Positions 8,475 through 16,862 of a DNA stretch of 64,000 bases are shown here, in pieces. The first letter of the stretch is position 1. Every line of letters begins with the position of its first letter. The translations under genes and the position numbers were made by a program. The DNA is from Aquibium sp. ELW1220 (GTDB taxonomy: Bacteria; Pseudomonadota; Alphaproteobacteria; Rhizobiales; Rhizobiaceae): positions 1-64,000 of the forward strand of contig NZ_JAOAOQ010000016.1 in the NCBI RefSeq assembly GCF_030398385.1, in the 5' to 3' direction. The notes below the pieces were generated by a model. It did no database searches. It was not told the origin of the DNA and worked only from the letters and a program-made list of their open reading frames with translations.

Positions 8475-10112
8475 TCAGGCCGCGCCGTTCGGCCCCGCCA
8501 AGCCGCGCGGTGCTGGAAGCGGCGGCAGCCAGGAATCGTCCGGCAGGAACCCGAGCAGGCAGTCGAGACAGGACAGCTGGCCGCGCGTCTGCACCGCCCC
8601 GCGATGACGACCGCCTTCGAGCGGCTTCGTGCGGCCGTCCGGCAGGGCGATCGGCACCTCGACGGCGGTGCCGATGAGCGCCGGCGAGGCCGCCGCGAAG
8701 TTCGGCACGGCAGCGTCGGGAGCCACGAACAGCGACGTCGCATGGACCGTATCGCCACCGAGCGGATAGCCCACCCGCCCGTAGCCGTCGGGAAAGGACG
8801 GGTCGTTGCTGACGTCGGCGAACATGCGGATGCCGAGTTCGCTCCAGCGCCGGGTGAAGCGCGTCGCCTCGGCCGCCGCGTCGCTCGAGGACGCCGGCGA
8901 CGATGCCGGGCCGTCCGGTCCGAACATCCCGGCCTTGGCCTTCGGGCCGAACTGGACCACATTGTTGGCGTGGATCAGCCGCCCCAGCGCACCGCTGGCG
9001 AAGACGCCCTTGCCGACCCCCATGAACCAGGAATTGTTGACGACATGGATCGGCCCCTCGTTGCGCTGCGCGCCGCCGAGCTTGAACAGCGTCGGGTTCA
9101 TGCGCGGTTCGAAGCGCTTGGCGTCGGCCGGCGACAGGTCGGTCGACGGACGCGAGGTGAAGGCGCCGGTGTTCTCGTAGACGTAGAACCAGCCGGCGCG
9201 ATCGAGCTCGAAGGAGAACGGGCGGAAGCAGTCCCGCAGCCGGTTGCGGCGGATCACCCAGTTCCACGCATGGCTTTCGGGTTCGAAGACGTTGTCGCGG
9301 ATGCGGACGAAGTCGTTGTCCTCGATCAGGACGTTGGCCGAGGCCTGCCTGCCGCCATTGAAGGTGAGCCCGTCGGGCGCCACGCCGGGCGCCAGCGTGT
9401 CGTGGCTGTTGAAGACATGGATGGCGTTGAAGGCGTCGCTGACGCGGTTCCTGCGGATGATCAAATTGCCCGACACGTTCCAAGCGCGGAAGAAGTCGCC
9501 GTCAAAGCAGCGCCAGTCGGAGGCGAGATCGACGGCGGCGTTCTTCTCGTTGTCGCTCGCGCCGTGGATGCGCGCCCAGGGAATGCGGTGCCACATGTCG
9601 TGGCCTTCGCTGGTGTCCTGCTGCCAGTCGCAGTGCTGGACGATGACGTCGTGCGTGTCGATGCCGTTGGCGCCGATCGCGATCGTGCCGCCGCGGAAGC
9701 GGACGTCGTGGATGACGACGTGCTGGCAATTGTCGAGATAGATCGCCGTCGGCCAGCAGCCGTCGAAGTCCAGGCCGTGAATGGCGACGTAGCGGCAGTT
9801 GCGGAGCGTCAGCATGGCGAAGTCGCCGACCTGCCCGACGCTCGGATAACAGCCGGCCCGCTGGCGCCGGTCGGCCAGGGAATTCGCCCACAGCCGGACC
9901 GCGTCCATCTCAAGGCCGCTGGTGAAGATCGACGGACCGCGCCGCTTGCCGCCGCCCGGCCCGATGATGACGGGCTGTCGCTGCGTTCCGGCGGCGCCCT
10001 CAATGACCAGCGGCACGTCGTAGGTGCCGGACCGGAAGCCGATCGTGTCGCCCGCCACGATCCGGGACGGGATGACGCCATAGCCGCCCGGAGCAACCAC
10101 GATCGAAGCCAT
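8475..10112 (-). CDS. Right-handed parallel beta-helix protein
   Basis: A 545-residue protein with a long series of beta-helix coils. Strand triplets such as CRYVAIHGLDFDGC, CQHVVIHDVRFRGG, THDVIVQHCDWQQD and SGNLIIRRNRVSD repeat every 22-25 residues over about residues 100-370. This is the fold of pectate lyases, polysaccharide lyases and phage tailspikes. No signal peptide is present, so it is cytoplasmic or exported by a signal-less route; the T3SS starting 2 kb away makes that worth considering. ATG 10112 has GGGAGGATCATCCGC before it. The C-terminal ~150 residues (DPSFPDGYGRVGYPLGG onward) are not obviously beta-helix. Substrate cannot be deduced. Confidence 0.7.
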   Translation of the reverse strand: MASIVVAPGGYGVIPSRIVAGDTIGFRSGTYDVPLVIEGAAGTQRQPVIIGPGGGKRRGPSIFTSGLEMDAVRLWANSLADRRQRAGCYPSVGQVGDFAMLTLRNCRYVAIHGLDFDGCWPTAIYLDNCQHVVIHDVRFRGGTIAIGANGIDTHDVIVQHCDWQQDTSEGHDMWHRIPWARIHGASDNEKNAAVDLASDWRCFDGDFFRAWNVSGNLIIRRNRVSDAFNAIHVFNSHDTLAPGVAPDGLTFNGGRQASANVLIEDNDFVRIRDNVFEPESHAWNWVIRRNRLRDCFRPFSFELDRAGWFYVYENTGAFTSRPSTDLSPADAKRFEPRMNPTLFKLGGAQRNEGPIHVVNNSWFMGVGKGVFASGALGRLIHANNVVQFGPKAKAGMFGPDGPASSPASSSDAAAEATRFTRRWSELGIRMFADVSNDPSFPDGYGRVGYPLGGDTVHATSLFVAPDAAVPNFAAASPALIGTAVEVPIALPDGRTKPLEGGRHRGAVQTRGQLSCLDCLLGFLPDDSWLPPLPAPRGLAGPNGAA

Positions 10113-10601
10113 GCGGATGATCCTCCCGACCGCCGGACACGCCCATCTTCGTCTTCGGGATGGAAGTATCGCGCGACTGGTGGGAAAGATAAATCTTCCG
10201 GACGAAAATAATCCCGCAGGACTCGTGCGAGGAACGCGCGGCTGGCCCGGTTCCTGCTGCCCGATCGCGGAGGGCCGCGTCGCATGCCGGGCCCCGCGGA
10301 TCGCCTGGAACGCACCGGCCAGTGAACCGGTCGCGGCCCCGTCCGGTGTGCGAGCATGGGCCTTCTGCAGGCCGCGCCGACGATGCGTCGCCCTCGCAGG
10401 CCGGTCGAGCGCGATAGGACGCCGCCGGTGCCCGCGCCCGGCTGGTCAAAAAGCGGGCTGTTGCTTGCGCGTTAATCAAGCCTATGTCGAAAGCGACCCG
10501 CGGTCAGAAGTGATTGCGCCATTCGCCGTGGCTGCAAGCTCTTGAAGCTTGATTCTAAAGCGAGAATTTGACTAAGCTCTGACCGATAGCCGGGGCGTGC
10601 G
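10113..10601. promoter_or_regulatory. Divergent control region with a hyphenated palindrome
   Basis: It lies between the beta-helix gene and the response regulator gene. The part nearest the regulator is AT-richer. CAAGCT-cttga-AGCTTG at 10535-10551 is a 6-bp inverted repeat with a 5-nt centre, about 50 bp before the regulator start. It could be an autoregulatory site for a dimeric regulator. No gene is seen. Confidence 0.4.
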
Positions 10602-11294
10602 ATGATGAACTCCAATGCCGCGATCTTGGAACTTGGCAGCAGCGCGCTACACCGCACGAAGCTGTTCCTGGTCGACGATCATCCGATCGTCGAAGCGGGG
10701 CTCAGCCTTCTCCTCCGGGGCCATCCCGACCTTCACCTGGCCGGCAGCTGCCCCAATCCGGACAGCCTCGCCGGCGACAGCCTCGACCGGATCGCCGACG
10801 TCTTCATCCTCGATCTCGTCTATCGGGGCACGGTCAACGTCGATGCCATCCGCGGCATCCGGAAACTCGCACCCGACAGCATCATCGTGGTCTATTCCTC
10901 GCTCCCGAACAGGCAGTACCGCGCGGTCGTCGCCGCCGCGGGAGCCGACGAGTTCGTCAGCAAGGATTCGAGCCTGGCCACCCTCGTCTCGACGATCCGC
11001 GAGATCGTGGTCCGGCGCCGGAACCGCGACACACAAGCCGCATCGCCGGCAAAAGACGCGGCGGCAAACGCCGGCATGGACGCGATCGTGATCGGCGACG
11101 TCCACCTGACGCGCCGCGAACGGCTGGTTGCCGGCATGATCGGCAAGGGCGTTTCGATCACCGAGATCGGCCGGACGATCGGCATCAGCAAGAAGACGGT
11201 TGCCGTCCACCGCGACAACATCAGGCGCAAGCTGAACTGCCGCGACAGCAACGAACTGATCGCGCGCCTGTCGGCGCTGTCCCTCGACGGCTGA
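10602..11294 (+). CDS. Two-component response regulator, NarL/LuxR type
   Basis: A 230-residue regulator. The receiver domain spans about residues 19-140 with acidic pair D25/D26 (FLVDDHP), phospho-acceptor D71 (FILDLVYRG), conserved S/T (VVYSSL) and switch Lys (FVSKDSS). The C-terminal LuxR helix-turn-helix covers about 165-230 (LTRRERLVAGMIGKG, ISITEIGRTIGISKKTVAVHRDNIRRKL). No kinase adjoins it; the nearest is the MASE1 histidine kinase at 16863-18527, and the pair could control secretion genes. ATGATG gives two possible starts; the Shine-Dalgarno is weak. Confidence 0.9.
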   Translation: MMNSNAAILELGSSALHRTKLFLVDDHPIVEAGLSLLLRGHPDLHLAGSCPNPDSLAGDSLDRIADVFILDLVYRGTVNVDAIRGIRKLAPDSIIVVYSSLPNRQYRAVVAAAGADEFVSKDSSLATLVSTIREIVVRRRNRDTQAASPAKDAAANAGMDAIVIGDVHLTRRERLVAGMIGKGVSITEIGRTIGISKKTVAVHRDNIRRKLNCRDSNELIARLSALSLDG

Positions 11295-11887
11295 CACCGG
11301 CGCGGCGCGGGGACGGCGGCCGGCATCGGTGCGGGGCCAGCACAGTGCTCGCCGGACCGCGCCCCTTCACCTTCGTCATCCCGGGCGAAGCCGGAGCGAA
11401 GCGGAGGCGCAGACCCGGGATCCATGCCTCGGTCGATATCGAGAAGCGGGGCGACGACGAAGGCGGCGGTGTTCGGGGGCTCCGGCGCCGGAAATGCGGG
11501 GACAGTTCACTTAACTCGGATCGAGGACGACTGAAGACGGCGTCGATTGCTGCCGAATTAAGTATACTGTCCCCGAGTTTCCCTGCCACCGACGCCGAGG
11601 CATGGATCCCGGACACGTCGTCCTTCGCTGCGCTCGGACGCCGTTCCGGGATGACGAAGGTGGGGGGGGGGCGACCTCCAGCCCTTGAGGCCTCGGCCAT
11701 CGTCTCGATGTGGCCACCCCGCGCACCGTCATTCCGGGGCCGCGCGGCGGAACCCGGAGTGGCGACCGAGGCGGAAAGGCGCAACGTTTCGCGCCTGACC
11801 CTGCGATGGCAGCCCTCTGGATCCCGGGTTCCGCTGCGCGGCCATCCTGCATTGCGGAGACGGCGAGGCCGGTCTCCGAAGCGCTGC
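11295..11887. repeat. Nest of inverted-repeat elements at the left edge of the T3SS locus
   Basis: This non-coding stretch is made of repeat pieces. (a) 11370-11433 and its inverted counterpart 11595-11661 share ends: CCTTCGTCATCCCGG and GATCCATGCCTCGG recur as reverse complements. (b) Between them, 11498-11519 and 11553-11574 form an imperfect 22-bp inverted repeat starting GGGGACAGT and ending ACTGTCCCC, the form of REP/RAYT-type palindromes. (c) 11727-11843 is another inverted pair (GTCATTCCGGGGCCGCG... / ...GGATCCCGGGTTCCGC). A run of nine or more G lies at about 11662. Such mosaics are common in rhizobial intergenic DNA. Confidence 0.75.
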
Positions 11888-12349
11888 CTATGCGTCGACC
11901 TGCTCGATCATCTGGCGGGCCATTTCCCTGATCGGGTCCGCCGCCACCGCGGCGAGGTTTTCGAGGATGTCCCGCGCCTCCGCCTCCTCGCCCATGCCGC
12001 GCAGCGCGACGGCCAGGAAGAAGTAGATCGCGTCGCTCGGCGCGGCGGCGTTCAGGATGGCGGCTGCGGCGCGCGCGTCGCCCTTCGCCATCTTCACGAG
12101 CGCCTGCCCCAGCGGACCGATCTCCGCACCCGGCCGCGCCAGTGCCAGCGCCGCAAAAACGGTTTCCGAGGCTTCCAGCGCGCCGCGCGAGAGACCCAGC
12201 ATTCCGATCGACGCGAGAAGACGCGTCTCGTCGCTCGACAGCAGTTCCGCCACCAGTCTGATCCAGCCTCGTTGCGCCGCCGAAGCGGCAGGATGCGATG
12301 GAACGGAGCCTAGCGCCCCGGCCGGTCGCGATGGTGTCAAAGGATACAT
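11888..12349 (-). CDS. TPR-like T3SS-associated protein (HrpB1-like)
   Basis: 153 residues of alpha-helical TPR-type sequence (GALEASETVFAALALARPG, GEEAEARDILENLAA), without signal peptide or membrane segment. Size, helical repeats and location beside sctV suggest an HrpB1/HrpK- or SctG-like cytoplasmic helper, but I could not match it to one family. It diverges from sctV with 67 bp between starts, so the two may share a promoter region. The N-terminal ~25 residues look less conserved in character; a GTG at LVAELLSSDE is an alternative start. Confidence 0.5.
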   Translation of the reverse strand: MYPLTPSRPAGALGSVPSHPAASAAQRGWIRLVAELLSSDETRLLASIGMLGLSRGALEASETVFAALALARPGAEIGPLGQALVKMAKGDARAAAAILNAAAPSDAIYFFLAVALRGMGEEAEARDILENLAAVAADPIREMARQMIEQVDA

Positions 12350-12416
12350 CCTTCACGCCGCGCCAGAGGGCACAAGGAGGGGCGCCGCGCGGCCAGGCGG
12401 CGGGAGGCTTCGGATC

Positions 12417-14525
12417 GTGCTCACCAAATTCCTGCGTGTGGTGTCGCAACGCAACGACGTCATCCTCGCCTTCCTTCTGATCTGCATCGTTTTCATGATG
12501 ATCCTGCCGCTGCCCACCTTCCTGGTGGACATCCTGATCGGCATCAATCTCACCATCTCCGCGATCCTCCTGATGGTGGCGATCTATCTCTCGGACGTGG
12601 TGGCCTTCTCCGCCTTCCCGGCGATCCTGCTGCTGACCACGCTGTTCCGGCTCGCGCTGTCGATCACCACCACGCGCCTGATCCTGCTCGACGCCGATGC
12701 CGGCCAGATCGTCGAGACCTTCGGCAAGTTCGTGGTTTCCGGCAATCTCGTCGTCGGCGCGGTCATCTTCCTCATCCTGACGATCGTGAACTTCATGGTC
12801 ATCACGAAGGGTGCGGAGCGCGTCGCGGAAGTCTCGGCGCGGTTCTCTCTGGACGCGATGCCCGGCAAGCAGATGTCGATCGATTCCGACATGCGCGCGG
12901 GCCAGATCGACATGAACGAGGCCAAGGGCCGCCGCGGCAAGCTGGAAAAGGAATCGCAACTGTACGGCGCCATGGACGGCGCCATGAAATTCGTGAAGGG
13001 CGACGCCATCGCCGGCCTGATCATCATCGCGGTCAACATCATCGGCGGCATCCTGATCGGCACCACCCAGCGCGGCATGGATATCGGCGAGGCGCTGAAC
13101 CTCTACGCCATCCTGACCATCGGCGACGGGCTGGTGTCGCAGATCCCGGCGCTGTTCATCTCCATCACCGCGGGCTTCATCGTCACCCGCGTCGCGTCCG
13201 AGAAGAACGAGAACCTCGGCTCCGACATCGCCGGCCAGCTCATCAACGAGCCCAAGGCGCTGCTGATTGCGGGCGGCATCTGCGTCGGCTTCGCGATGAT
13301 CCCCGGCTTTCCGACCGTCACCTTCCTGCTGCTCGCCGCGCTTGTGGGCGGCGGCGGCTACATGATCATCCGCCGCCGCAAGACCGATACCCGCGAGCGC
13401 GAGGGAACCCGCATGCCGGCCCTGTCGGCGGCGGCAGGTCCGGTCGGACAGGCTCCGCGCTTCCCCGACGAGGAGGAGGACACGCGCCCGGTCGAGCCGG
13501 TGACCTTCGCGCTGACGGTGCCGCTGATGGTCGACATCGCCGCCTCGGTCCGTTCCGCGATCAAGCCCGAGCGGCTCGACCGCGAGGTCGCCCGGGTCCG
13601 GCGCGCGCTCTACTTCGATCTCGGCGTCCCCTTCCCCGGCATCCACCTGCGGCTCAACGAGAACCTCGCCGCCGGCCACTACCGCATCATGGTCAACGAG
13701 ATCCCCGTCGCCGCCGGTGCGGCGCGGGCGGAGCACTTTATCGTGCGCGAGAGCGAGGCGAACCTGAAGATGTTCGACATTCCCTACGAGCGCGGCGACG
13801 ACTTCCTCCCCAACACGCCGAGCCTGTGGGTCCACACCCGCCACCTCGGCCTCGTCGATCAGTCGGGCATCCAGCGGATGACGCTGCCCAGCATGCTGAC
13901 CTACCACCTGGCCCATGTCCTCAAGGACCATGCGGGGCAGTTCCTCGGCGTGCAGGAGGCGATGTTCCTCATGAACCAGATGGAGAAGAACTTCGCCGAA
14001 CTCGTCCGCGAGGCGACGCGCGCGCTTCCCATCATCACCATCACCGACGTGCTCAAGCGCCTCGTCGGCGAAGGCATCTCGATCCGCGACATGCGCACCA
14101 TTCTCGAGGCGCTGGTGGAATGGGGCCAGCGCGAGAAGGATCCGATCCTCCTGTCCGAGCATGTTCGCGGCGCGCTCTCGCGCTACATCACCTACAAATA
14201 TTCGGGCGGCCAGAACGTCATCCCCGCCTATCTGCTCGGCAAGGAAGTGGAGGACGAGGTCCGCGGCGCCGTGCGCCAGACCTCGGCCGCGTCCTACCTC
14301 GCGCTGTCGCCGGACTTCCATCGCCGCCTGATGGAGGCGCTCAAGGCCTCCATCGGCGACCTCAACGGCCATGCGCTGACGCCCGTGCTGCTGGCGCCGA
14401 TGGATATCCGCCGCTTCATGCGCAAGATCGTCGAGCGGGACTTCCCCGAACTCGCGATCCTGTCCTTCCAGGAACTGGCGCCCGACGTCAGCATCCAGCC
14501 GCTCGACCGCATCCGGATCACCTGA
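12417..14525 (+). CDS. sctV: T3SS export gate protein SctV (FHIPEP/LcrD family)
   Basis: A 702-residue export-gate subunit that forms a cytoplasmic nonameric ring and passes substrates to the SctRSTU channel. About eight N-terminal membrane helices span residues 15-320 (LLICIVFMMILPLPTFLVDILIG, ILLLTTLFRLALSI). The FHIPEP signature region is present (RRGKLEKESQLYGAMDG, MKFVKGDAIAGL). The cytoplasmic domain runs from about 350, with helical bundles to the end. GTG 12417 is chosen because GGGAGG lies 9 nt upstream and the protein then begins like family members (LTKFLRVVSQRNDVILA). The three-gene proton-channel-like module follows at 15 nt. The gene appears intact. Confidence 0.95.
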   Translation: MLTKFLRVVSQRNDVILAFLLICIVFMMILPLPTFLVDILIGINLTISAILLMVAIYLSDVVAFSAFPAILLLTTLFRLALSITTTRLILLDADAGQIVETFGKFVVSGNLVVGAVIFLILTIVNFMVITKGAERVAEVSARFSLDAMPGKQMSIDSDMRAGQIDMNEAKGRRGKLEKESQLYGAMDGAMKFVKGDAIAGLIIIAVNIIGGILIGTTQRGMDIGEALNLYAILTIGDGLVSQIPALFISITAGFIVTRVASEKNENLGSDIAGQLINEPKALLIAGGICVGFAMIPGFPTVTFLLLAALVGGGGYMIIRRRKTDTREREGTRMPALSAAAGPVGQAPRFPDEEEDTRPVEPVTFALTVPLMVDIAASVRSAIKPERLDREVARVRRALYFDLGVPFPGIHLRLNENLAAGHYRIMVNEIPVAAGAARAEHFIVRESEANLKMFDIPYERGDDFLPNTPSLWVHTRHLGLVDQSGIQRMTLPSMLTYHLAHVLKDHAGQFLGVQEAMFLMNQMEKNFAELVREATRALPIITITDVLKRLVGEGISIRDMRTILEALVEWGQREKDPILLSEHVRGALSRYITYKYSGGQNVIPAYLLGKEVEDEVRGAVRQTSAASYLALSPDFHRRLMEALKASIGDLNGHALTPVLLAPMDIRRFMRKIVERDFPELAILSFQELAPDVSIQPLDRIRIT

Positions 14526-14540
14526 CCGCTGGAGCGCGAC

Positions 14541-15575
14541 GTGACGTCAGCGGGCGCGACGACCGAACCGACCACCCGCGAGGCCGCGCGCCTCCTCGGC
14601 TTCCGCGCAGCGCTCTTTGCCCTCATCGCCGCGATCGCGCAGGTGCTCGCCCTGCTTCTCGTCGCACCGGACTTCGCCGGAACGCCGCGCCTCGCGATAG
14701 GCGTGCTCATCGCCGCCGCGCCGCTGCTGGCGGCTTGCCTGTCGTTTGCCCCGGTCCTGCGGCCGCTCGCTTCCGCCGGCATTTTTTTCTCTTCGGTCGC
14801 CACCGCCGCGGTCGTGCTTTCCTTCGTGCCAGGCGACGATCCCGGCGGCATGACGCCGCAGATACTCTCCGCCTCCCTCGCCGGCCTCGCCTTCTGGCCG
14901 GTCATCGCGCTCTGCCTGTCCGCCGGACGTGCGCTCGACGATCTCGCGCTCCGCTCGGCCGTCATGGCATCGCTGCGACGTCCGGCGCGCACGGCTGCCG
15001 CGCCCCTGGACGGGAGCCTCGTCCGGTCGGCGGGCGCCCTGGCGCTCTACGCCCTCGCTGCGACGATCGCGCTCCTGTCGCTGCTCTTCTTCGCGGCGAC
15101 AATCCTGCGGCGACCGGCCTCGCTCGAATGGCTGATCTCGACGCCGGTCCACGTCGCCATCCTCATGCTGTTCTGCGCGATCTGCATCCTCCTTGCCCAA
15201 TCCTGGCTCGATCACCTGCGATCCGGCTCGCCCGGCGCCGGGGATGCAACCGGCGACGCGGCAGCGCTTCGCGCGGCGGCGCAGCGCCGGCTGCTTCGGA
15301 CGCTGATCGGTCTCCTGCCGGTGCTCGGATTCCTCGGCACCGTGCTCGGCATCATGCAGGCCCTGGCCAGTCTTCCGGTCGCATTGACCGATCAGCCGGC
15401 GGCACAGGATGCCGGTCTCGCCGAAAGCCTTCGCGGCATTGCGACCGCCTTCGAGACGACGCTCCTCGGGCTGGTGGGATCGGTGGCCGCGACACTGGTG
15501 CTCGCCTCGATCGAACGCGCGGAGGACATGCTTCAGGCGGATGCGTCGTCCAGCGCCCCGGAGGCCGGGCCATGA
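14541..15575 (+). CDS. MotA/TolQ/ExbB-family proton channel-like membrane protein
   Basis: 344 residues with about eight hydrophobic segments (near 22-45, 48-70, 78-97, 110-133, 160-186, 193-216, 258-280, 305-326). The last two carry the family hallmarks: PVLGFLGTVLGIMQAL, equivalent to the LGxxGTVxGIM stretch of TolQ/ExbB, and LRGIATAFETTLLGLVGSV, equivalent to the GIAxALxTTxxGL segment lining the proton path. The family builds pentameric, proton-motive-force-driven channels with MotB/TolR/ExbD partners. GTG 14541 has GGAG at good spacing. It starts 15 nt after sctV and overlaps the next gene (ATGA). I know of no such gene in standard T3SS loci. The long N-terminal membrane extension is unusual, since TolQ has three helices. 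Confidence 0.75.
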   Translation: MTSAGATTEPTTREAARLLGFRAALFALIAAIAQVLALLLVAPDFAGTPRLAIGVLIAAAPLLAACLSFAPVLRPLASAGIFFSSVATAAVVLSFVPGDDPGGMTPQILSASLAGLAFWPVIALCLSAGRALDDLALRSAVMASLRRPARTAAAPLDGSLVRSAGALALYALAATIALLSLLFFAATILRRPASLEWLISTPVHVAILMLFCAICILLAQSWLDHLRSGSPGAGDATGDAAALRAAAQRRLLRTLIGLLPVLGFLGTVLGIMQALASLPVALTDQPAAQDAGLAESLRGIATAFETTLLGLVGSVAATLVLASIERAEDMLQADASSSAPEAGP

Positions 15576-16063
15576 GCCCGCGGCCGCCGGATCGCCGCTG
15601 GACGGAAGACGGCCTGGACGGCGCCGGCGCCATGGCGGACCTCATTCTCGGCACGACCGGAATCCTTCTCGTCGTCCTCCTGACGCTCGGCCCTGCCGCG
15701 TTGTCGCGGCAGGGTCCCGCAGACGCTCCGAACATCCTCGCGCCGCCCGCAGGCAGCGTGGAGAAAGGTTACGCGGGACCCGTCCTGATCGCCCGCGCCG
15801 AAGGGCTCCTCGTCGCATCGCGAGGGATCCTGATCCCGGTCTCCGAAATCGCCACCAGTCCTCACTTGGCCGCGCTCGGACCCGCAACACCGCTGCTGAT
15901 CATCGAGCCCGATGGCCTCGAGGCCGCCTTCCATGCCAGCGCGCGGCTGGCGGCTGGCGGGATGGCCGCAGTCGATCGCGTCCGCATCGACCGGACCTGC
16001 GCCGGCATGCGCCGGGTCGAACGACAGGGACCGGCTCTCGTGCTGGTCTGCCAGGGTCGGTGA
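15572..16063 (+). CDS. ExbD/TolR-like single-pass protein, first of two
   Basis: 163 residues: short cytoplasmic N-terminus, one membrane segment (MADLILGTTGILLVVLLTLG, about residues 22-41) and a ~120-residue periplasmic domain. The Asp at the start of the helix matches the position of the essential proton-carrying Asp in ExbD/TolR/MotB. Placement right behind a TolQ/MotA-like gene with ATGA overlap supports the call; the periplasmic domain itself is not recognised. It contains two Cys in RTCAGMRRVERQGPALVLVCQ. The next gene starts inside its stop codon (GTGA). Confidence 0.55.
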   Translation: MSPRPPDRRWTEDGLDGAGAMADLILGTTGILLVVLLTLGPAALSRQGPADAPNILAPPAGSVEKGYAGPVLIARAEGLLVASRGILIPVSEIATSPHLAALGPATPLLIIEPDGLEAAFHASARLAAGGMAAVDRVRIDRTCAGMRRVERQGPALVLVCQGR

Positions 16064-16848
16064 GCGCCCCGCCGAAGAAGGCGCCCGGGCGGCCCCGTGG
16101 CGCGATCGTGGCGCACGGGCCGGCCGGGGTGCCGTTCTTCACCATCATGCTCGACGTGTCTGCCAACCTGCTTTGCGTGGTGGTGCTGCTGCTGACGATC
16201 TCGGCTGCGGCGCAATCGCGTCGGGCGCAGACGGCCGAAGTCGGCTTCCCGATCCGTGCCGGCGAGGCCCTGGCCCCGGCCGGGCTGGTCGAGGCCTTCA
16301 GGCTCCGGACGGTGCGCAGCGAGGGCGTCGCCACGATCGATCTGCGGCGCGACCATGTCGACGTGAAACCGGCGGGAGCCTCGCCGCTGAACACATTCCG
16401 GCTGCCGCTCGACGCCGCGGATTTCGCCTCCTCCCTGCGCGGGTCGCTCGCGCCGGCGCCCGGCAAGGTCCTCGTCTTCGTGTTTTCGCAGGAGGGCCAC
16501 GCGGCACTGCGACGGTCGCTCGACGAATTCGCGACCTCCGTGACCGAAACCGACGTGCCGGTCGCGCTGCGTGCCGCGGATCCGGAAGGCGGCTGGTCCG
16601 GAGCGTTTCGCGCGCTCTTCGGCCGCGAGATCGCTCCCGCGACTTTTCCCGAGCGGCTGGCGCGCATCATCTCCGGAGGCCTTGGCGCAGACGGGCAGGC
16701 AACCGGCCCGGCGTCGCGCAGCGATGCGGCGGCCGGGACTCAAGGACTGCTCTGGACCGCGCTCCAGGCCGCCTGGCGTCTGACGCTGCTCATGCTGTGC
16801 GTCTGCGCGGTGATCCTCGTCGGGCGCTTGCGACCGCTCGCCCGATAG
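16060..16848 (+). CDS. ExbD/TolR-like protein, second of two, with C-terminal membrane helix
   Basis: 262 residues starting at GTG 16060, overlapping the previous stop. A membrane helix near residues 26-48 contains an intramembrane Asp (FFTIMLDVSANLLCVVVLLL), as in ExbD/MotB. A periplasmic ~160-residue domain follows. A second hydrophobic helix near the C-terminus (AWRLTLLMLCVCAVILVG) makes it two-pass, unlike classical ExbD. No OmpA-like peptidoglycan-binding motif is seen, so it is not a MotB. With the two preceding genes it probably forms one inner-membrane complex. It ends 14 nt before the convergent histidine kinase stop. Confidence 0.55.
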   Translation: MSAPPKKAPGRPRGAIVAHGPAGVPFFTIMLDVSANLLCVVVLLLTISAAAQSRRAQTAEVGFPIRAGEALAPAGLVEAFRLRTVRSEGVATIDLRRDHVDVKPAGASPLNTFRLPLDAADFASSLRGSLAPAPGKVLVFVFSQEGHAALRRSLDEFATSVTETDVPVALRAADPEGGWSGAFRALFGREIAPATFPERLARIISGGLGADGQATGPASRSDAAAGTQGLLWTALQAAWRLTLLMLCVCAVILVGRLRPLAR

Positions 16849-16862
16849 CCGGCCGCACCGGG

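Noticed and set aside
11511..14372. 953-codon open frame antisense to sctV
   Set aside because: The sense strand encodes a clear SctV with all family features; the antisense product is Asp/Arg/Glu-rich without domains, a usual shadow in high-GC DNA.
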